Positions 28,368 through 36,727 of a stretch of 64,000 nt of DNA are shown here, in pieces. Positions within the stretch are counted from its first letter, which is position 1, and every line of letters begins with the position of its first letter. Below the pieces are notes generated by a model that ran no database searches, was not told the DNA's origin, and saw only the letters and a list, made by a program, of their open reading frames with translations. Source of the DNA: Tenacibaculum sp. Bg11-29 (GTDB lineage: Bacteria > Bacteroidota > Bacteroidia > Flavobacteriales > Flavobacteriaceae); contig NZ_PJBB01000003.1 in assembly GCF_002836595.1 (NCBI RefSeq), positions 4,472,371 to 4,536,370 of the forward strand. Reading direction: 5' to 3'. Both the position numbers and the translations under genes were made by a program.

Positions 28368-28984
28368 AATTATTTGTTGTAGTTAGGTTTGTTGCATTAT
28401 TGTTGCAACACTGTTTATTTTTTGTTGCTTGCTCTAATTCACCTTATCACAAACTCTTACTAACACTACGTTTTACACCCGTTAAAAGCATTTATACACT
28501 GTTGCAACAAAAAGTGAATTTCGTTGCAACAGTATTTATTTTTTTTATTGGTTACGTCTGTATTTATTTTTATATTTGGTTATGTCGGGGTCTCATTTCG
28601 ACATTTCTTTTTCATAGCAATTTCCCACCTCTCAATGATGTGGGTTTTTTATTTTATAGCTTATCAAAGGTTAAGTAATATGTTGTTTTTTACATACGCT
28701 AACATTTCATCAATGACACCTACTGATAGATAATATATTTTATTCTTTATTTTACTACTGTTTGTTTATCGTTATATTATAACCATTCATCTATACTTTT
28801 ATTCAATTAACCTAATTTCCATAAATTTTAATCTCCTCATAAGCTATCTTTATTGTACTATTTAAAGTTTGAATCATATAATTCCCCTTGATTATTTGAA
28901 TTAATTATAAGTTTTCCCATTAAGACTTATAATTAATTCTTTTAACTGCTGTTATTTTATAATCCGTTTACTTAAATTTTGGTA
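28368..28984. other. repeat and hairpin region without clear gene
   Basis: Holds three TGTTGCAACA-type sites (28401, 28500, 28522), a terminator CCCAC/GTGGG at 28624-28652 and a perfect 15-bp inverted repeat at 28898-28912 / 28925-28939. The open frames at 28400-28733 are Phe-rich products of these repeats. The segment 28835-28985 resembles 30840-30985, both leading into a module tail. Confidence 0.5.
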
Positions 28985-29043
28985 TAAAAAAATCAACACT
29001 TGCTAGGTGTTGATATGTGGTAAGTAATATTTTATTGGCTAAC
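28985..29043 (-). terminator. module tail a2 with terminator
   Basis: CAACAC / GTGTTG hairpin and T-run (reverse strand) at 28987-29012, TGTGGTAAGTAA at 29016-29027, then the tail core G|TTAGCC with G at 29043. Ends module A2. Confidence 0.78.
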
Positions 29044-29112
29044 ATCTCATATATAAAAAGTAGCGCTAAAAATAAGCGATAACTTTTCGGGTTAACACAA
29101 TTCGAACTATTG

Positions 29113-29490
29113 TTAAGTTCCCCAAATTCCTATTTTATTATTTTCTGGGTCATTGAAGAAAGCAAAGTTTCCTTCGTTGTCTTTCATAGTTTGTAGTGGA
29201 ATTATTCCATTTGATTTTAGATTTCCCAAATAACCATTAAAATCATCTACGTGAAATGTTATAGAAATATTACTATTTCCTTTATTATCTTTTGCAGGAA
29301 TAATTCCAATATGTAAACTTACACTTCCCCCTGTAAAACCTCCATAATATCCACCTTCATATTCCATTTCGATAGTTAATCCGAATTTATTTGAATACCA
29401 ATCAGCTAAAGATTTTGGATTTCTTGCCTCAATTTGGATTCCACCAACATAGTCAATTTTTGGTGATTTTAATTCGTCTATATTTTTCAT
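29113..29490 (-). CDS. VOC (glyoxalase/bleomycin-resistance fold) protein
   Basis: 125 aa. VGGIQIEARNPKSLADWYSN opens the first beta-alpha-beta unit; GSVSLHIGIIPA and FHVDDFNGYLGNLKSNGIIP follow, ending FFNDPENNKIGIWG. The usual VOC metal ligands are plausible (His in LHIGI, Glu/Asn near the end) but not certain. Only gene of module A2. Substrate unknown. Confidence 0.85.
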   Translation of the reverse strand: MKNIDELKSPKIDYVGGIQIEARNPKSLADWYSNKFGLTIEMEYEGGYYGGFTGGSVSLHIGIIPAKDNKGNSNISITFHVDDFNGYLGNLKSNGIIPLQTMKDNEGNFAFFNDPENNKIGIWGT

Positions 29491-29556
29491 TTATTTAAAA
29501 TTTAAATCAATATTATTCACGCTTTCCGTTCCGTTCACTTTTTTTAGCTTGCTGTC

Positions 29557-29710
29557 AACTTGTTTATATAAATACTTTATTCCGTATATACATACCAACT
29601 GAGAGGGATATGAAAAATAAAGGTGTTTTATAATTTAAAATTACAACTTTTTTTACTTACCACAATTATGTCAATGAACTTTTCAGTTTTTAGGTTCTGA
29701 AAATCTACAG
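29557..29710 (-). promoter_or_regulatory. module head b2 (degenerate)
   Basis: Core CAACTTGTTTATATAA at 29557, an imperfect version of the AAGCACCTTTAGTAC stem, then TTACTTACCACA at 29653-29664 and the TCAGTTTTTAGG block. Diverged copy of the heads of arrays A3, A6 and A7. Between 29711 and 29940 nothing else is seen. Confidence 0.65.
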
Positions 29711-29964
29711 ATTTAATGCTTTGAAATATTTGTTTGTATTGAGGTTATTTGTTTCTGACTACCTCTAATTAAAGATTTATTAATATTGGAATTCTTCAGT
29801 ATATTATTGATTTTTTTATTTTCATATTCGATATCAGTTGTATTTTGTTCAATACCTAACCAAGCTCTTAAAAATTTTCTTAATTGCGTTTTATTGAGTA
29901 GCGGAATAGCTACAGGTTTAATCTTATTCTAATTGTTTTGTACATTTGTTTTAAAAATTTGACT

Positions 29965-30168
29965 ATGTATATTGAATGGGAGTTTTTCATATCTCCAATC
30001 TTTGGGGCTTTATTTGCTTTAGTATCCTCATTAATCTCAGCAGCTTTAATTAAAGACGAATATGGATCTAGCTTTAAAGTTCTCTTTAAAACTAGATTTA
30101 AAGAACATGGTACTATTATTGTTCTTATTACCTCAATACTAACAGCCATAAATAAACTATCTTCTTAA
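29965..30168 (+). CDS. small holin-like membrane protein, 67 aa
   Basis: MYIEWEFFISPIFGALFALV starts a membrane segment, followed by SSLISAALIKDEYGSSFK and a second hydrophobic stretch IIVLITSILTAINKL. A perfect -7 motif TACATTTG is at 29941-29948, 17 bases before the ATG. The opposite-strand frame over this region has no promoter support. Function unknown. Confidence 0.5.
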   Translation: MYIEWEFFISPIFGALFALVSSLISAALIKDEYGSSFKVLFKTRFKEHGTIIVLITSILTAINKLSS

Positions 30169-30175
30169 CCCACAA

Positions 30176-30322
30176 TTAAATAGCTTTACATCTAAGACAC
30201 GAGTGCACTCTCTTATATATTTCGTTATCTAAAGCTTCTTTCATAGAACCGTGTTCTTTTTCAGTTACACCTTCAAAGATTCCTCCATTACCATCTGTTG
30301 CTTTAAATTTATATTTTCTCAT
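30176..30322 (-). CDS. 48-aa hypothetical protein
   Basis: MRKYKFKATDGNGGIFEGVT..., ending CLRCKAI with a CxxC. Last of three small reverse-strand genes. Upstream lies a CTGTAGCTATTCCGCTACG-like leader that also precedes the gene at 36250. Possibly a small zinc-binding accessory protein. Confidence 0.5.
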   Translation of the reverse strand: MRKYKFKATDGNGGIFEGVTEKEHGSMKEALDNEIYKRVHSCLRCKAI

Positions 30323-30371
30323 GGTTTGCGTTTTTGCGTTAATTATTGCGTTTTGGTTCGTAGCGGAATAA

Positions 30372-30491
30372 CTACAGTATTATTGATTCAATTTTATTAT
30401 TAATTGAGGTTAAAATGACAATTGTTCCAATACCCCAAATTATTGTTGCTATAAAAAAACCAAGTACAAATGCTTTTTCTTTATTATCCAT
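30372..30491 (-). CDS. 39-aa membrane peptide
   Basis: MDNKEKAFVLGFFIATIIWG, then IGTIVILTSIN and a short polar tail: one membrane helix with a charged N-terminus. It begins 4 bases after the stop of the 95-aa gene, so the two are co-translated. Confidence 0.45.
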   Translation of the reverse strand: MDNKEKAFVLGFFIATIIWGIGTIVILTSINNKIESIIL

Positions 30492-30495
30492 CTAA

Positions 30496-30783
30496 TTACA
30501 GATTGTTTGAGTCTATTAATTCTTTTATTCTTATCTCTTCAGTCAAAGATTCAGGTTTTATTAAAATCCATCCACTTTCTTTTAAAGCTCCTAAAAGATC
30601 ATCTTCAGAATAATCAGTAACACAAGTTGGTTTCATTTCATCTTCTTTAATCATATCTAAATGATACTCTGCATACTCTTCGATATCACTTGAATGAATA
30701 TTTTCTAATAAAAATTCATCAAAATCTCCTTCGCAAGAAATTCTTTCATAGACTACTCCTTCTACTTTTACAGATTTTATCAT
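30496..30783 (-). CDS. 95-aa acidic hypothetical protein
   Basis: MIKSVKVEGVVYERISCEGD with a strongly acidic middle (HSSDIEEYAEYHLDMIKEDE) and an amphipathic C-terminal helix. Acidic small proteins of this kind in mobile elements can be DNA mimics or anti-restriction factors, but nothing specific is recognised. First gene of a three-gene set. Confidence 0.55.
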   Translation of the reverse strand: MIKSVKVEGVVYERISCEGDFDEFLLENIHSSDIEEYAEYHLDMIKEDEMKPTCVTDYSEDDLLGALKESGWILIKPESLTEEIRIKELIDSNNL

Positions 30784-30984
30784 AATTTCTACTGTTTTTC
30801 GCTTTTAAGCGATAGTTTAATGCCATTTATCTAATATTAAACGACTTAACTTTATTCTTAAACTATCTTTACTGTATAGTTTAAATTTGAGTTAATTATA
30901 TCGAAAAGAAGTTATCCGGGGGGACTGCTTCTTTTCTCTTTTACTACACTTATTTTAATATTCGTTTACTTAAATTTTGGCATA
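30784..30984. other. intergenic region before array A3
   Basis: About 200 bases without gene. Contains a TTATCTTTACTGTATAGTTT stretch similar to 28845-28880, and TTACTTAAATTTTGGCATAA, which also precedes the tails at 28985, 47294 and 50265. Confidence 0.45.
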
Positions 30985-31038
30985 AAAAAATCAACACTGG
31001 TTAGGTGTTGATATGTGGTAAGTAATATATTTTTTAAC
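30985..31038 (-). terminator. tail a3 of array A3
   Basis: CAACAC / GTGTTG hairpin with T-run on the reverse strand, TGTGGTAAGTAA at 31014-31025, ending at the core G|TT (G at 31038). Confidence 0.8.
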
Positions 31039-31167
31039 GTGTTTGTGCATGATTTGTTTGCGTGAATTTAGCGAATAAATAATTGAAAATCACAAGCCTT
31101 AGAAGTCCACGAGGTTTTTCCGAAGGAAAAACTTATTAAGCAATTAATTATGCACGGTGTTGGCAAT
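31036..31167 (-). repeat. attC-like site of the zinc-peptidase cassette
   Basis: About 130 bp. Outer core AAC (31036) and R''-like GTTGGCAAT (31159), inner stem GTGCAT..ATT / AATTATGCAC, and a TTTTTCC-GA-GGAAAAA apical hairpin. Confidence 0.7.
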
Positions 31168-32190
31168 AGTAATTTCTTTTTCTATTAATGTTACAATATC
31201 AATTGGATTATTACTAAACATTATTTTCCAATTTGGATTTTTCATTTTACTAAATACTAGAAATAATGCTAACCCTTCATCTTGTGACCACCATTTACTA
31301 TCTCTTCTTGCTGCTTCTATAGCAATATCTATCGGATAATTACCGCCTTGAGGATGTGTAAGCCAAGAAACAATCAGATATTGTCCAATTCCCTCCATAC
31401 TTAAAAAAACATTATCCATTTCTACCAATATTTTATTTTCAGGCATTAAATATTTCTTCTGTCTTTCTTTTAATAAATCTATTCCTTGTTTTGTTAAACT
31501 ATATAACTCTTCTTTTGTATTGGAGTTATAAGCAGAATAGAATAAATTAACTTCTTTGTTATATTTTTTTATATAAAGGCTATCGTTTATGAAATAATCT
31601 TGTATAATGTCATCACTTACTTCATACTTAAAAGTATGTTTTTCATCAAATTCGGTTATTTTTGAACCTATTCCATTCATTTGTCGAGTATGAGAAAATT
31701 CGTGAAGAAAAACACCCGTTAATAATTTATCAAGACTTACTTGATTACTTTCAATTCCCGTACTCTTCCAAAAGATAGGTGCTGCCATTACAAAAAAAGC
31801 GTCAACATTTTTTTGCTCTGATGGAGCAGCAAATGTCATTAACTGGATTGGTATACGTTGTCCATTCGGAATAGTAAGAGTGTCATTATGTAATTGTCTT
31901 TTCCAAGGTAGTTTTTCTCCAAATAATTTAGGGCCATTAAATGATTTACCAATAGGAGCCGAAATACTAGATGTAGTATAAACGTATTTTTCATCATAAA
32001 AAAACATTTCTGGCGGTGTTGTTTTAGGAAGCTCTAAAACTTCTTTTGACATTAGTTCCCAAGCCGAAAACCATTTTTCTAACCAATCTAGTTCAACATT
32101 CTCATTATTTAACTCCTTTTGTGACTTTGTTTCATTTTTACAAGAAATTATAAATGTTGAAATTAAAATTATAAATATTATTTTTCTCAT
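31144..32190 (-). CDS. lipoprotein zinc metallopeptidase-like protein
   Basis: 348 aa. Lipoprotein signal with FIISC (Cys about residue 17). A HEFSH motif (HExxH) in LTGVFLHEFSHTRQMNGIGS, followed by a Glu-rich segment, points to a zincin active site. The last residues TIANTVHN are encoded inside the attC-like R'' sequence, so the stop lies within the site. Substrate unknown; probably attached to the periplasmic face or the cell surface. Confidence 0.75.
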   Translation of the reverse strand: MRKIIFIILISTFIISCKNETKSQKELNNENVELDWLEKWFSAWELMSKEVLELPKTTPPEMFFYDEKYVYTTSSISAPIGKSFNGPKLFGEKLPWKRQLHNDTLTIPNGQRIPIQLMTFAAPSEQKNVDAFFVMAAPIFWKSTGIESNQVSLDKLLTGVFLHEFSHTRQMNGIGSKITEFDEKHTFKYEVSDDIIQDYFINDSLYIKKYNKEVNLFYSAYNSNTKEELYSLTKQGIDLLKERQKKYLMPENKILVEMDNVFLSMEGIGQYLIVSWLTHPQGGNYPIDIAIEAARRDSKWWSQDEGLALFLVFSKMKNPNWKIMFSNNPIDIVTLIEKEITIANTVHN

Positions 32191-32200
32191 TATTTTTTAT

Positions 32201-32400
32201 TATTGCCAACGTCTCGCTATGGTTAGTGAGGGAATTAAAAGTAGTGAACTTTCGATTAAGCACTTAGCCAAAACTTTTTATTTTGTTTTATATTTTTTGT
32301 TCTAAAGCCAAATCAAAAGATTTGGCGGACTTTGTTAAATGCCTATAAACTTTGGGTTAAGCAACAAAACCCGTATTAATTATAGCTTTTGTTTGCAACA
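32201..32400 (-). repeat. attC-like site of the TraB-like cassette
   Basis: About 190 bp. Cores GCCAAC (32205) and GTTTGCAAC (32391); L boxes GCTATGGTTAGTGAGGG and CCCGTATTAATTATAGC pair; apical hairpin GCCAAATC-AAAA-GATTTGGC at about 32309-32328. Confidence 0.72.
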
Positions 32401-32405
32401 TTTTT

Positions 32406-33224
32406 TTATTTTTCGTAAAATTCTTTTAAAATAATATTTTTGCCTTTGGTCAACTTTTTTAATTCTTTTATGAGATAATAACGGTGCATAAACCCATTAG
32501 TGACGACAATTCTTTTTCCTTTGTTTAATTCAGCCATTCTCATGATGTTTTTAGCCATAGTTTGATTTCTTAAATCCCAAAATTCATTAGCTAATTGATA
32601 TCCATCACGATAACTGATTTTTTGCCCATTTGGTTTAGTATGAAAACGGTTTGCAAACTCATCTCTCGTATTTGTTATTTTTGTCAACATCTTATACTGA
32701 TAATATTGTCTTTCTGCACAAATACTATCAGTTGTAGGATTATTAAAATTTTCAGGGGATTTAAAAGCTTGTACTTTTAGTGGTTCTATAAGAGCTTGCC
32801 ATTTATTAAAAATATTAGCTTCTGAAGCAGATAATAAATTGACTTTATTTAAACTGTCTAGAAGTTTTGTGGTTAATCCATCAGTAGGACGTGAACCAAT
32901 ATTTATTCTGTGTTGAATTCTACCTTCAAAACCATAGGGTCTTAATTTGGTCATAGGGTATTTTTCAGAATATTTTGTAGACGCCATAGTTTCATTACTT
33001 TTTAAGGCTTTTTTTAACTTAAAATCAGTGGTGAAAAATGAGGAATCTCCTTCTAGTAGTATTAAATCTGGCTTTATGTCCTCTAGTATATCAAAGAGAA
33101 TTTCTGAATTAAAGTTGGGTTCTGGTTTATGTAGAGTTCCAATAAGAATTATTTCAGTTATCTTTTCTTTTTTACAAGATAGGAATGTTATTAAAGTCAG
33201 TAATATTAGTATTGTTTTATTCAT
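32406..33224 (-). CDS. TraB/TIKI-superfamily-like lipoprotein (DUF5694 type)
   Basis: 272 aa. Signal with ITFLSC lipobox. EIILIGTLHKPEPNFNSEIL, PDLILLEGDSSFF and KRIVVTNGFMHRYYLIKEL match the GTLH / LLEGD / late-His pattern of TraB/GumN/TIKI proteins, some of which are metalloproteases. Start 10 bases inside the cassette edge G|TTGGCAAC. Confidence 0.72.
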   Translation of the reverse strand: MNKTILILLTLITFLSCKKEKITEIILIGTLHKPEPNFNSEILFDILEDIKPDLILLEGDSSFFTTDFKLKKALKSNETMASTKYSEKYPMTKLRPYGFEGRIQHRINIGSRPTDGLTTKLLDSLNKVNLLSASEANIFNKWQALIEPLKVQAFKSPENFNNPTTDSICAERQYYQYKMLTKITNTRDEFANRFHTKPNGQKISYRDGYQLANEFWDLRNQTMAKNIMRMAELNKGKRIVVTNGFMHRYYLIKELKKLTKGKNIILKEFYEK

Positions 33225-33235
33225 TTTTTTTAATT

Positions 33236-33430
33236 GTTGCCAACGGTTTGTATAAGAATAGTAAGGGATTAAAATGCACTTACTATTCGGTTTAGCTCTT
33301 AGCCAAATTTACAATTTTACCGTTATTTTTCTTTTAACCTTCAAATTGTAAATTTGGCGGACTTTGTTAATCTGTACCAACTTTGGGTTTGGTACTTAAC
33401 CCTTATTATTTTTATATTTTGTTGGCAACT
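33236..33430 (-). repeat. attC-like site of the seven-helix protein cassette
   Basis: Cores GTTGCCAAC (33236) and GTTGGCAACT (33421). L boxes TATAAGAATAGTAAGGG and CCTTATTATTTTTATA pair; apical part is a long imperfect stem of AAATTTACAATTTTACC type (class shared with the site at 48937). Confidence 0.72.
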
Positions 33431-34056
33431 GTTTTTTTATTCATTTTTCTCATCCAATACGTTATTATAAATCCACCAATAATTCCAGGAATAAACCAAC
33501 CGTAAAAACTAGGAAAAAATTCATTTACTACTACGAATGCCGTAGCCGCTGAAATATATCCACCTATCATTTTTCCTAAATGTAATTTCAACCATCCTTT
33601 TCTCAATCGTTCAGGTTTTTCAAATAATATTAAATCTCTAACAGAAAATATTATTCCAATAATAGCAAAGGCAACAAGAATAATGTTTATACTTTTTGTC
33701 AATACAATAGGTAATAGAATCATTAAAATTCCAGTTAAAATCATAATTTTCGAAATCCATTTGTCAATTCTCAAATTCGGTTTTTCTATTTTGAAATTAA
33801 GAGCTCTTTTTCCAGTCAAAACAAAATATAAGCTAAAAATTCCTACAGCGAATAAAAAAGGACTTACGTGTTTTGGCAAAACAGCAACTACCATAGCAAT
33901 TATTCCAGATAGCATCATTGTATAGAAAAAAAGCAGTCCAGATTTTTTATGGATTGTTTTTCCTTTTTTTGCAAGCATTGAAATGAAACCCGTTAATAGA
34001 GAAATCCCTCCAAAAACCGCGTGAATATAAATTAAAATTTGAATCGTTTTTTCCAT
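33412..34056 (-). CDS. membrane protein, DUF2306-like
   Basis: 214 aa with about seven helices. IYIHAVFGGISLLTGFISML, then KKGKTIHKKSGLLFFYTM, a His/Lys-rich loop typical of small HXXXG membrane proteins, GKRALNF and KLHLGKMIGGYISA. Function unknown. The C-terminus NKKTVANKI runs into the attC-like core. Confidence 0.65.
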   Translation of the reverse strand: MEKTIQILIYIHAVFGGISLLTGFISMLAKKGKTIHKKSGLLFFYTMMLSGIIAMVVAVLPKHVSPFLFAVGIFSLYFVLTGKRALNFKIEKPNLRIDKWISKIMILTGILMILLPIVLTKSINIILVAFAIIGIIFSVRDLILFEKPERLRKGWLKLHLGKMIGGYISAATAFVVVNEFFPSFYGWFIPGIIGGFIITYWMRKMNKKTVANKI

Positions 34057-34158
34057 TTTTTTGAGTTCAGTTTAACGATTCAAAATTCAGTTAATAAATA
34101 TTATTATTACAATTTTAATTTCCGAATTGTTGTTTTTACACGATGAATTGGTCAAATA

Positions 34159-34298
34159 GTTGCCAACGTTTTTGTATAAAGATAGTGCGGTTTTGTGCAA
34201 GGCTAATTTTCCGTAGGAAAATCAGACTTAGCAAAATTGCACTAATTATTGATTAAGGACTAAACTACGCATTATTTTTATACGGTGTTGTACACAGT
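34159..34298 (-). repeat. attC-like site of the 183-aa lipoprotein cassette
   Basis: About 140 bp. Cores GTTGCCAAC (34159) and GTTGTACACAGT (34287). L boxes TGTATAAAGATAG and TATTTTTATAC pair; apical hairpin ATTTTCC-GTA-GGAAAAT at about 34206-34222. Confidence 0.72.
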
Positions 34299-34301
34299 TT
34301 T

Positions 34302-34853
34302 TTATTTTAAAATGACCCATCCATTTTCTGTTTTTTCATAGTGATACAAGTTATCTAATCCAGTTCCGCAGGTTAGAAATGGTCGATAATTATAATCTCT
34401 AATAACTGCAATTTTCGTTTTAGTATTATAAATAGGGAAGGAAACATTATGAACAAACTTTCCGTTAAATCTTGTGTCCCATAAAGCTTCTAAATCTATA
34501 GAGTCATTTTTTTTAAAGAAAGTATTGTATTCATTCCATTCTATTAGGATTATGTCTTTTATTTTATTCTTTTTCCAATATTTAGAAATGAAAATCGGGT
34601 AAAAATCTGGGTGTTCACAGAAATTCAAAACCTTATCAGGTCTTATAAAAGTATGTTCAAATTCGGGTTTTTTCAACTGTCGATTATTCCAAAATATTAT
34701 TGAGTCTCCTTCATATTTTTTCAGTTGTTCGATAAAGTGAGTGTTAATTATTTCATACGCATCTTGCTCTGTAAATTCAGGCATTACTTTTTTAGCTTTT
34801 TGTTTACAGCTAAATAGTAGAATTAAAATCGATATAATTGTTAGTTTTCTCAA
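34302..34853 (-). CDS. hypothetical lipoprotein, TTG start
   Basis: 183 aa. The only start giving a full lipoprotein signal (RKLTIISILILLFSC) is TTG at 34853, right after the cassette edge. The mature part has IIEWNEYNTFFKKNDSIDL and a Tyr/Trp-rich end (LYHYEKTENGWVILK). No family recognised. Confidence 0.65.
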   Translation of the reverse strand: MRKLTIISILILLFSCKQKAKKVMPEFTEQDAYEIINTHFIEQLKKYEGDSIIFWNNRQLKKPEFEHTFIRPDKVLNFCEHPDFYPIFISKYWKKNKIKDIILIEWNEYNTFFKKNDSIDLEALWDTRFNGKFVHNVSFPIYNTKTKIAVIRDYNYRPFLTCGTGLDNLYHYEKTENGWVILK

Positions 34854-34855
34854 AT

Positions 34856-34993
34856 TGTGTACAACGTTGTTGTATATGGTTTGTTGCGTATTTTAAGCAC
34901 CTAATTTAGCAAATAAAAACCTAATAGAAAGTCTGCAAGGACTTTCGTAAGTAGGCTAGAACTAGCAATAAATTATATACGGTGTTGTGATGC
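34856..34993 (-). repeat. attC-like site of the 218-aa lipoprotein cassette
   Basis: Cores TGTGTACAAC (34856) and GTTGTGATGCG (34984); L boxes GTTGTATATGG and TTTATATACGG pair; apical hairpin GAAAGTC-...-GACTTTC at about 34926-34945. Confidence 0.7.
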
Positions 34994-35007
34994 GTATTTT
35001 TATTAAT

Positions 35008-35664
35008 TTAAATTTCATCTTCAATAAGTTCAATTTCTTCTGGTATATATGGCATTGGTGGGATTTTTGAATATTCAAGTCTTATCATTTCATTTAGCCA
35101 AATATTTATATCTGTTTTGTTAGTGATTTGTTCGTATGCTTGAGTCAGTTTGTTTAAGGTTTTGAGCAGTTTTTTAGTTTCAAAATTGTCATAAGAAACG
35201 TAAATCAACAATTTTTCAGGACTATCACACAAACTTGGATTTTTGCCATTGTTTTCTAGATCTCTTTTTAATACACTTTTCAAACTATCTAAAGGATAGA
35301 AGTTTTTATCAAATTTATTAATTGTATCGTTATGAATTTCAATAACATTCTTTTGTTTAATTAAAATACAACCAAAATTTTTCCAACATGGGTTTTGAAA
35401 ATAAATAGTCTTTAATCCTTTGTCGGTTTGTAAAGTAATTTTTGGAACGCTATCATTACAAGCAATTTTTTCAGTTCGTTCGAGTAAGTCATTCCAGTTT
35501 TTAAATCCCTTAAGATTCAATTCTACACTTAAACTATCGTTATCTTTTCTCCATTTTCCATATTCTTTCTGAATAAGTTGTTTTTCTTTTTTTTCAGAGT
35601 TTTGACATCCGATTATTGTCAAAATCAGTATAATCAGAAGCGATATTTTAACGTCTATTCTCAT
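35008..35664 (-). CDS. hypothetical lipoprotein, first cassette of A3
   Basis: 218 aa. Lipobox LTIIGC at about residue 20. Hydrophilic mature part with KPNFG-like Cys pair region (ACNDSVPKITL, NPCWKNFGCILI) and an acidic tail. First gene after the array head, so probably the most strongly transcribed cassette if the head carries a promoter. Function unknown. Confidence 0.62.
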   Translation of the reverse strand: MRIDVKISLLIILILTIIGCQNSEKKEKQLIQKEYGKWRKDNDSLSVELNLKGFKNWNDLLERTEKIACNDSVPKITLQTDKGLKTIYFQNPCWKNFGCILIKQKNVIEIHNDTINKFDKNFYPLDSLKSVLKRDLENNGKNPSLCDSPEKLLIYVSYDNFETKKLLKTLNKLTQAYEQITNKTDINIWLNEMIRLEYSKIPPMPYIPEEIELIEDEI

Positions 35665-35674
35665 TTTTTTATAT

Positions 35675-35830
35675 GCATCACAACTTGTTTATATAAGTAC
35701 CTTTAGTACTTATATACAAACCAAATGGAGGTATATGCGTACTAAAGGTGCTTAAAATTACATCTTTTTTTACTTACCACAATTATGTCAATGAACTTTT
35801 CAGTTTTTAGGACCTAAAAACCTACTATTT
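35675..35830 (-). promoter_or_regulatory. head of array A3
   Basis: From the core CACAAC (G|TT at 35684) rightward: a 15-bp stem with one G-T pair, arms 35695-35709 and 35739-35753 (CACCTTTAGTAC / GTACTAAAGGTG), then TTACTTACCACA at 35770 and the palindrome TTTTTAGG-A-CCTAAAAA at about 35812-35828. It has the position of an integron attI/promoter but not its known sequence. Confidence 0.72.
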
Positions 35831-35854
35831 ATTTATGTATTTAATCACTTAAAG

Positions 35855-36250
35855 TTATGCTACTAGTTCAGTTACAAATTCAGTTACATTATTTTCAACA
35901 GTCTTTAATGATTCTGCAATTATCTTTTTTTGTTCTTTTATTTCCTCTTCCATTTCTTTTATTTTTCTTTTTAGATTTTTTTTACGCTGCCTGTCTTCAT
36001 GCTTTTGTTGCTTACTTAACTGAACATATTCATTTCTACCAATCATCAACCCCTTTAAAATATCTAAACAATTTATAGCATGGGCATTTTTAAAATAAGA
36101 ATCATTTTCTTCCATAACTAACGAAGATTGTATCATAGAAATTAAACTTTCCTGATATATTGGTAAGAGAGAAAGTTCTTCGTTAAACATTACTTTAAGA
36201 TTTGAATTATTGTTCAATCCTAATTTTTTTTCATTCGGGGTATAATTCAT
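35855..36250 (-). CDS. 131-aa coiled-coil hypothetical protein
   Basis: N-terminal half mixed helix (ELSLLPIYQESLISMIQSSL), C-terminal half a strongly charged coiled coil (EDRQRKKNLKRKIKEMEEEI). Preceded by the leader repeat TAGCGGAATAGCTACAG (36268-36285). Last of the backbone gene set that begins with the primase; function unknown. Confidence 0.6.
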   Translation of the reverse strand: MNYTPNEKKLGLNNNSNLKVMFNEELSLLPIYQESLISMIQSSLVMEENDSYFKNAHAINCLDILKGLMIGRNEYVQLSKQQKHEDRQRKKNLKRKIKEMEEEIKEQKKIIAESLKTVENNVTEFVTELVA

Positions 36251-36267
36251 TTTTTGCGTTTTATTGC

Positions 36268-36290
36268 GTAGCGGAATAGCTACAGTTTGT
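36268..36290 (-). promoter_or_regulatory. backbone leader repeat GTAGC-TATTCC-GCTAC
   Basis: Hairpin CTGTAGC-TATTCC-GCTACG on the reverse strand with TTGCGTTTTATTGC beside it. Related copies lie at about 29894-29914 and 30357-30377, also near backbone genes. It may be a shared regulatory or ribosome-loading element. Confidence 0.5.
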
Positions 36291-36498
36291 AAATTTTTAG
36301 ATTTTTTTTCTGAAACTGTGACAGTTTATTTTCTTTCGCATACTCTTCAATAATATCTACGATACTATTTCCTAATGCTTCTGATTTACCAAGCAAAAGC
36401 CAATATTGTGCATCTTTTTTTTCATCAAGTTTTGATTTATCATTTCCAAGTTGTTCAATTTCTAGATCAAACTTTTTAATTAAATTATCTATTTCCAT
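36280..36498 (-). CDS. 72-aa hypothetical protein
   Basis: MEIDNLIKKFDLEIEQLGND, charged and helical throughout, ending LSQFQKKNLKIYKL. Starts 2 bases after the stop of the preceding 50-aa gene, so translation is coupled. Confidence 0.6.
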   Translation of the reverse strand: MEIDNLIKKFDLEIEQLGNDKSKLDEKKDAQYWLLLGKSEALGNSIVDIIEEYAKENKLSQFQKKNLKIYKL

Positions 36499-36500
36499 AT

Positions 36501-36653
36501 CTAGTGTTTGATTGCTATTATATTTCTACCAGAGTCTATTGATATTTTGAATTCTTCTTTTTTAGGGTTTCCCATTTCTATCGAAAAAATCTCTAATTCT
36601 AAAAGGTTTTTAAAACAGAATTTTTGTCCAGGTGTAACTTTTTCTATATTCAT
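36501..36653 (-). CDS. 50-aa hypothetical protein
   Basis: MNIEKVTPGQKFCFKNLLEL, then beta strands to IDSGRNIIAIKH. Small single-domain beta protein, KOW- or SH3-like size, in the same operon as its neighbours. Confidence 0.55.
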   Translation of the reverse strand: MNIEKVTPGQKFCFKNLLELEIFSIEMGNPKKEEFKISIDSGRNIIAIKH

Positions 36654-36727
36654 TTGTAGCTTAGTTTTTAGTGTTAAAACGTATCATAATAACCCTATTT
36701 TATTTTTTAGTTATTTGATTTTGTTTC

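Larger units (their letters stand above)
27256..28531. repeat. TGTTGCAACA palindromic repeat cluster (iteron-like)
   Basis: The 10-bp palindrome TGTTGCAACA, or GTTGCAAC with one outer change, occurs about a dozen times: 27256, 27363, 27416, 27630, 27651, 27673, 27763, 27771, 27783, 28401, 28500 and 28522. Some copies are inside a gene, where they give repeated LQQ/VAT residues. Dense palindromes of this sort are typical of initiator or partition-protein binding sites; a replication origin or partition site is inferred. Confidence 0.7.
30985..35830 (-). mobile_element. cassette array A3 (five cassettes, integron-like)
   Basis: Five genes, all read leftward, each in a cassette that begins G|TT and carries near its 3' end the complement of its first bases: TTGTGATGC/GCATCACAA (35008 gene), TTGTACACA/TGTGTACAA, TTGGCAACT/AGTTGCCAA, TTGGCAAC/GTTGCAAA (one mismatch), TTGGCAAT/ATTGCCAA. 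A structured head lies at the right end and a terminator tail at the left. This is the pairing rule of integron cassettes; no integron integrase is present. Confidence 0.75.

Noticed and set aside
27256..28531. CRISPR array
   Set aside because: The TGTTGCAACA units are 10-bp palindromes at irregular distances without spacers of equal length, and no cas gene is present.
28400..28733. Two forward frames rich in Phe
   Set aside because: Produced by T-rich repeats and a terminator; no start context or family.
29910..30149. Reverse-strand 79-aa frame
   Set aside because: Lies opposite a forward frame that has a perfect -7 motif and membrane-protein pattern.
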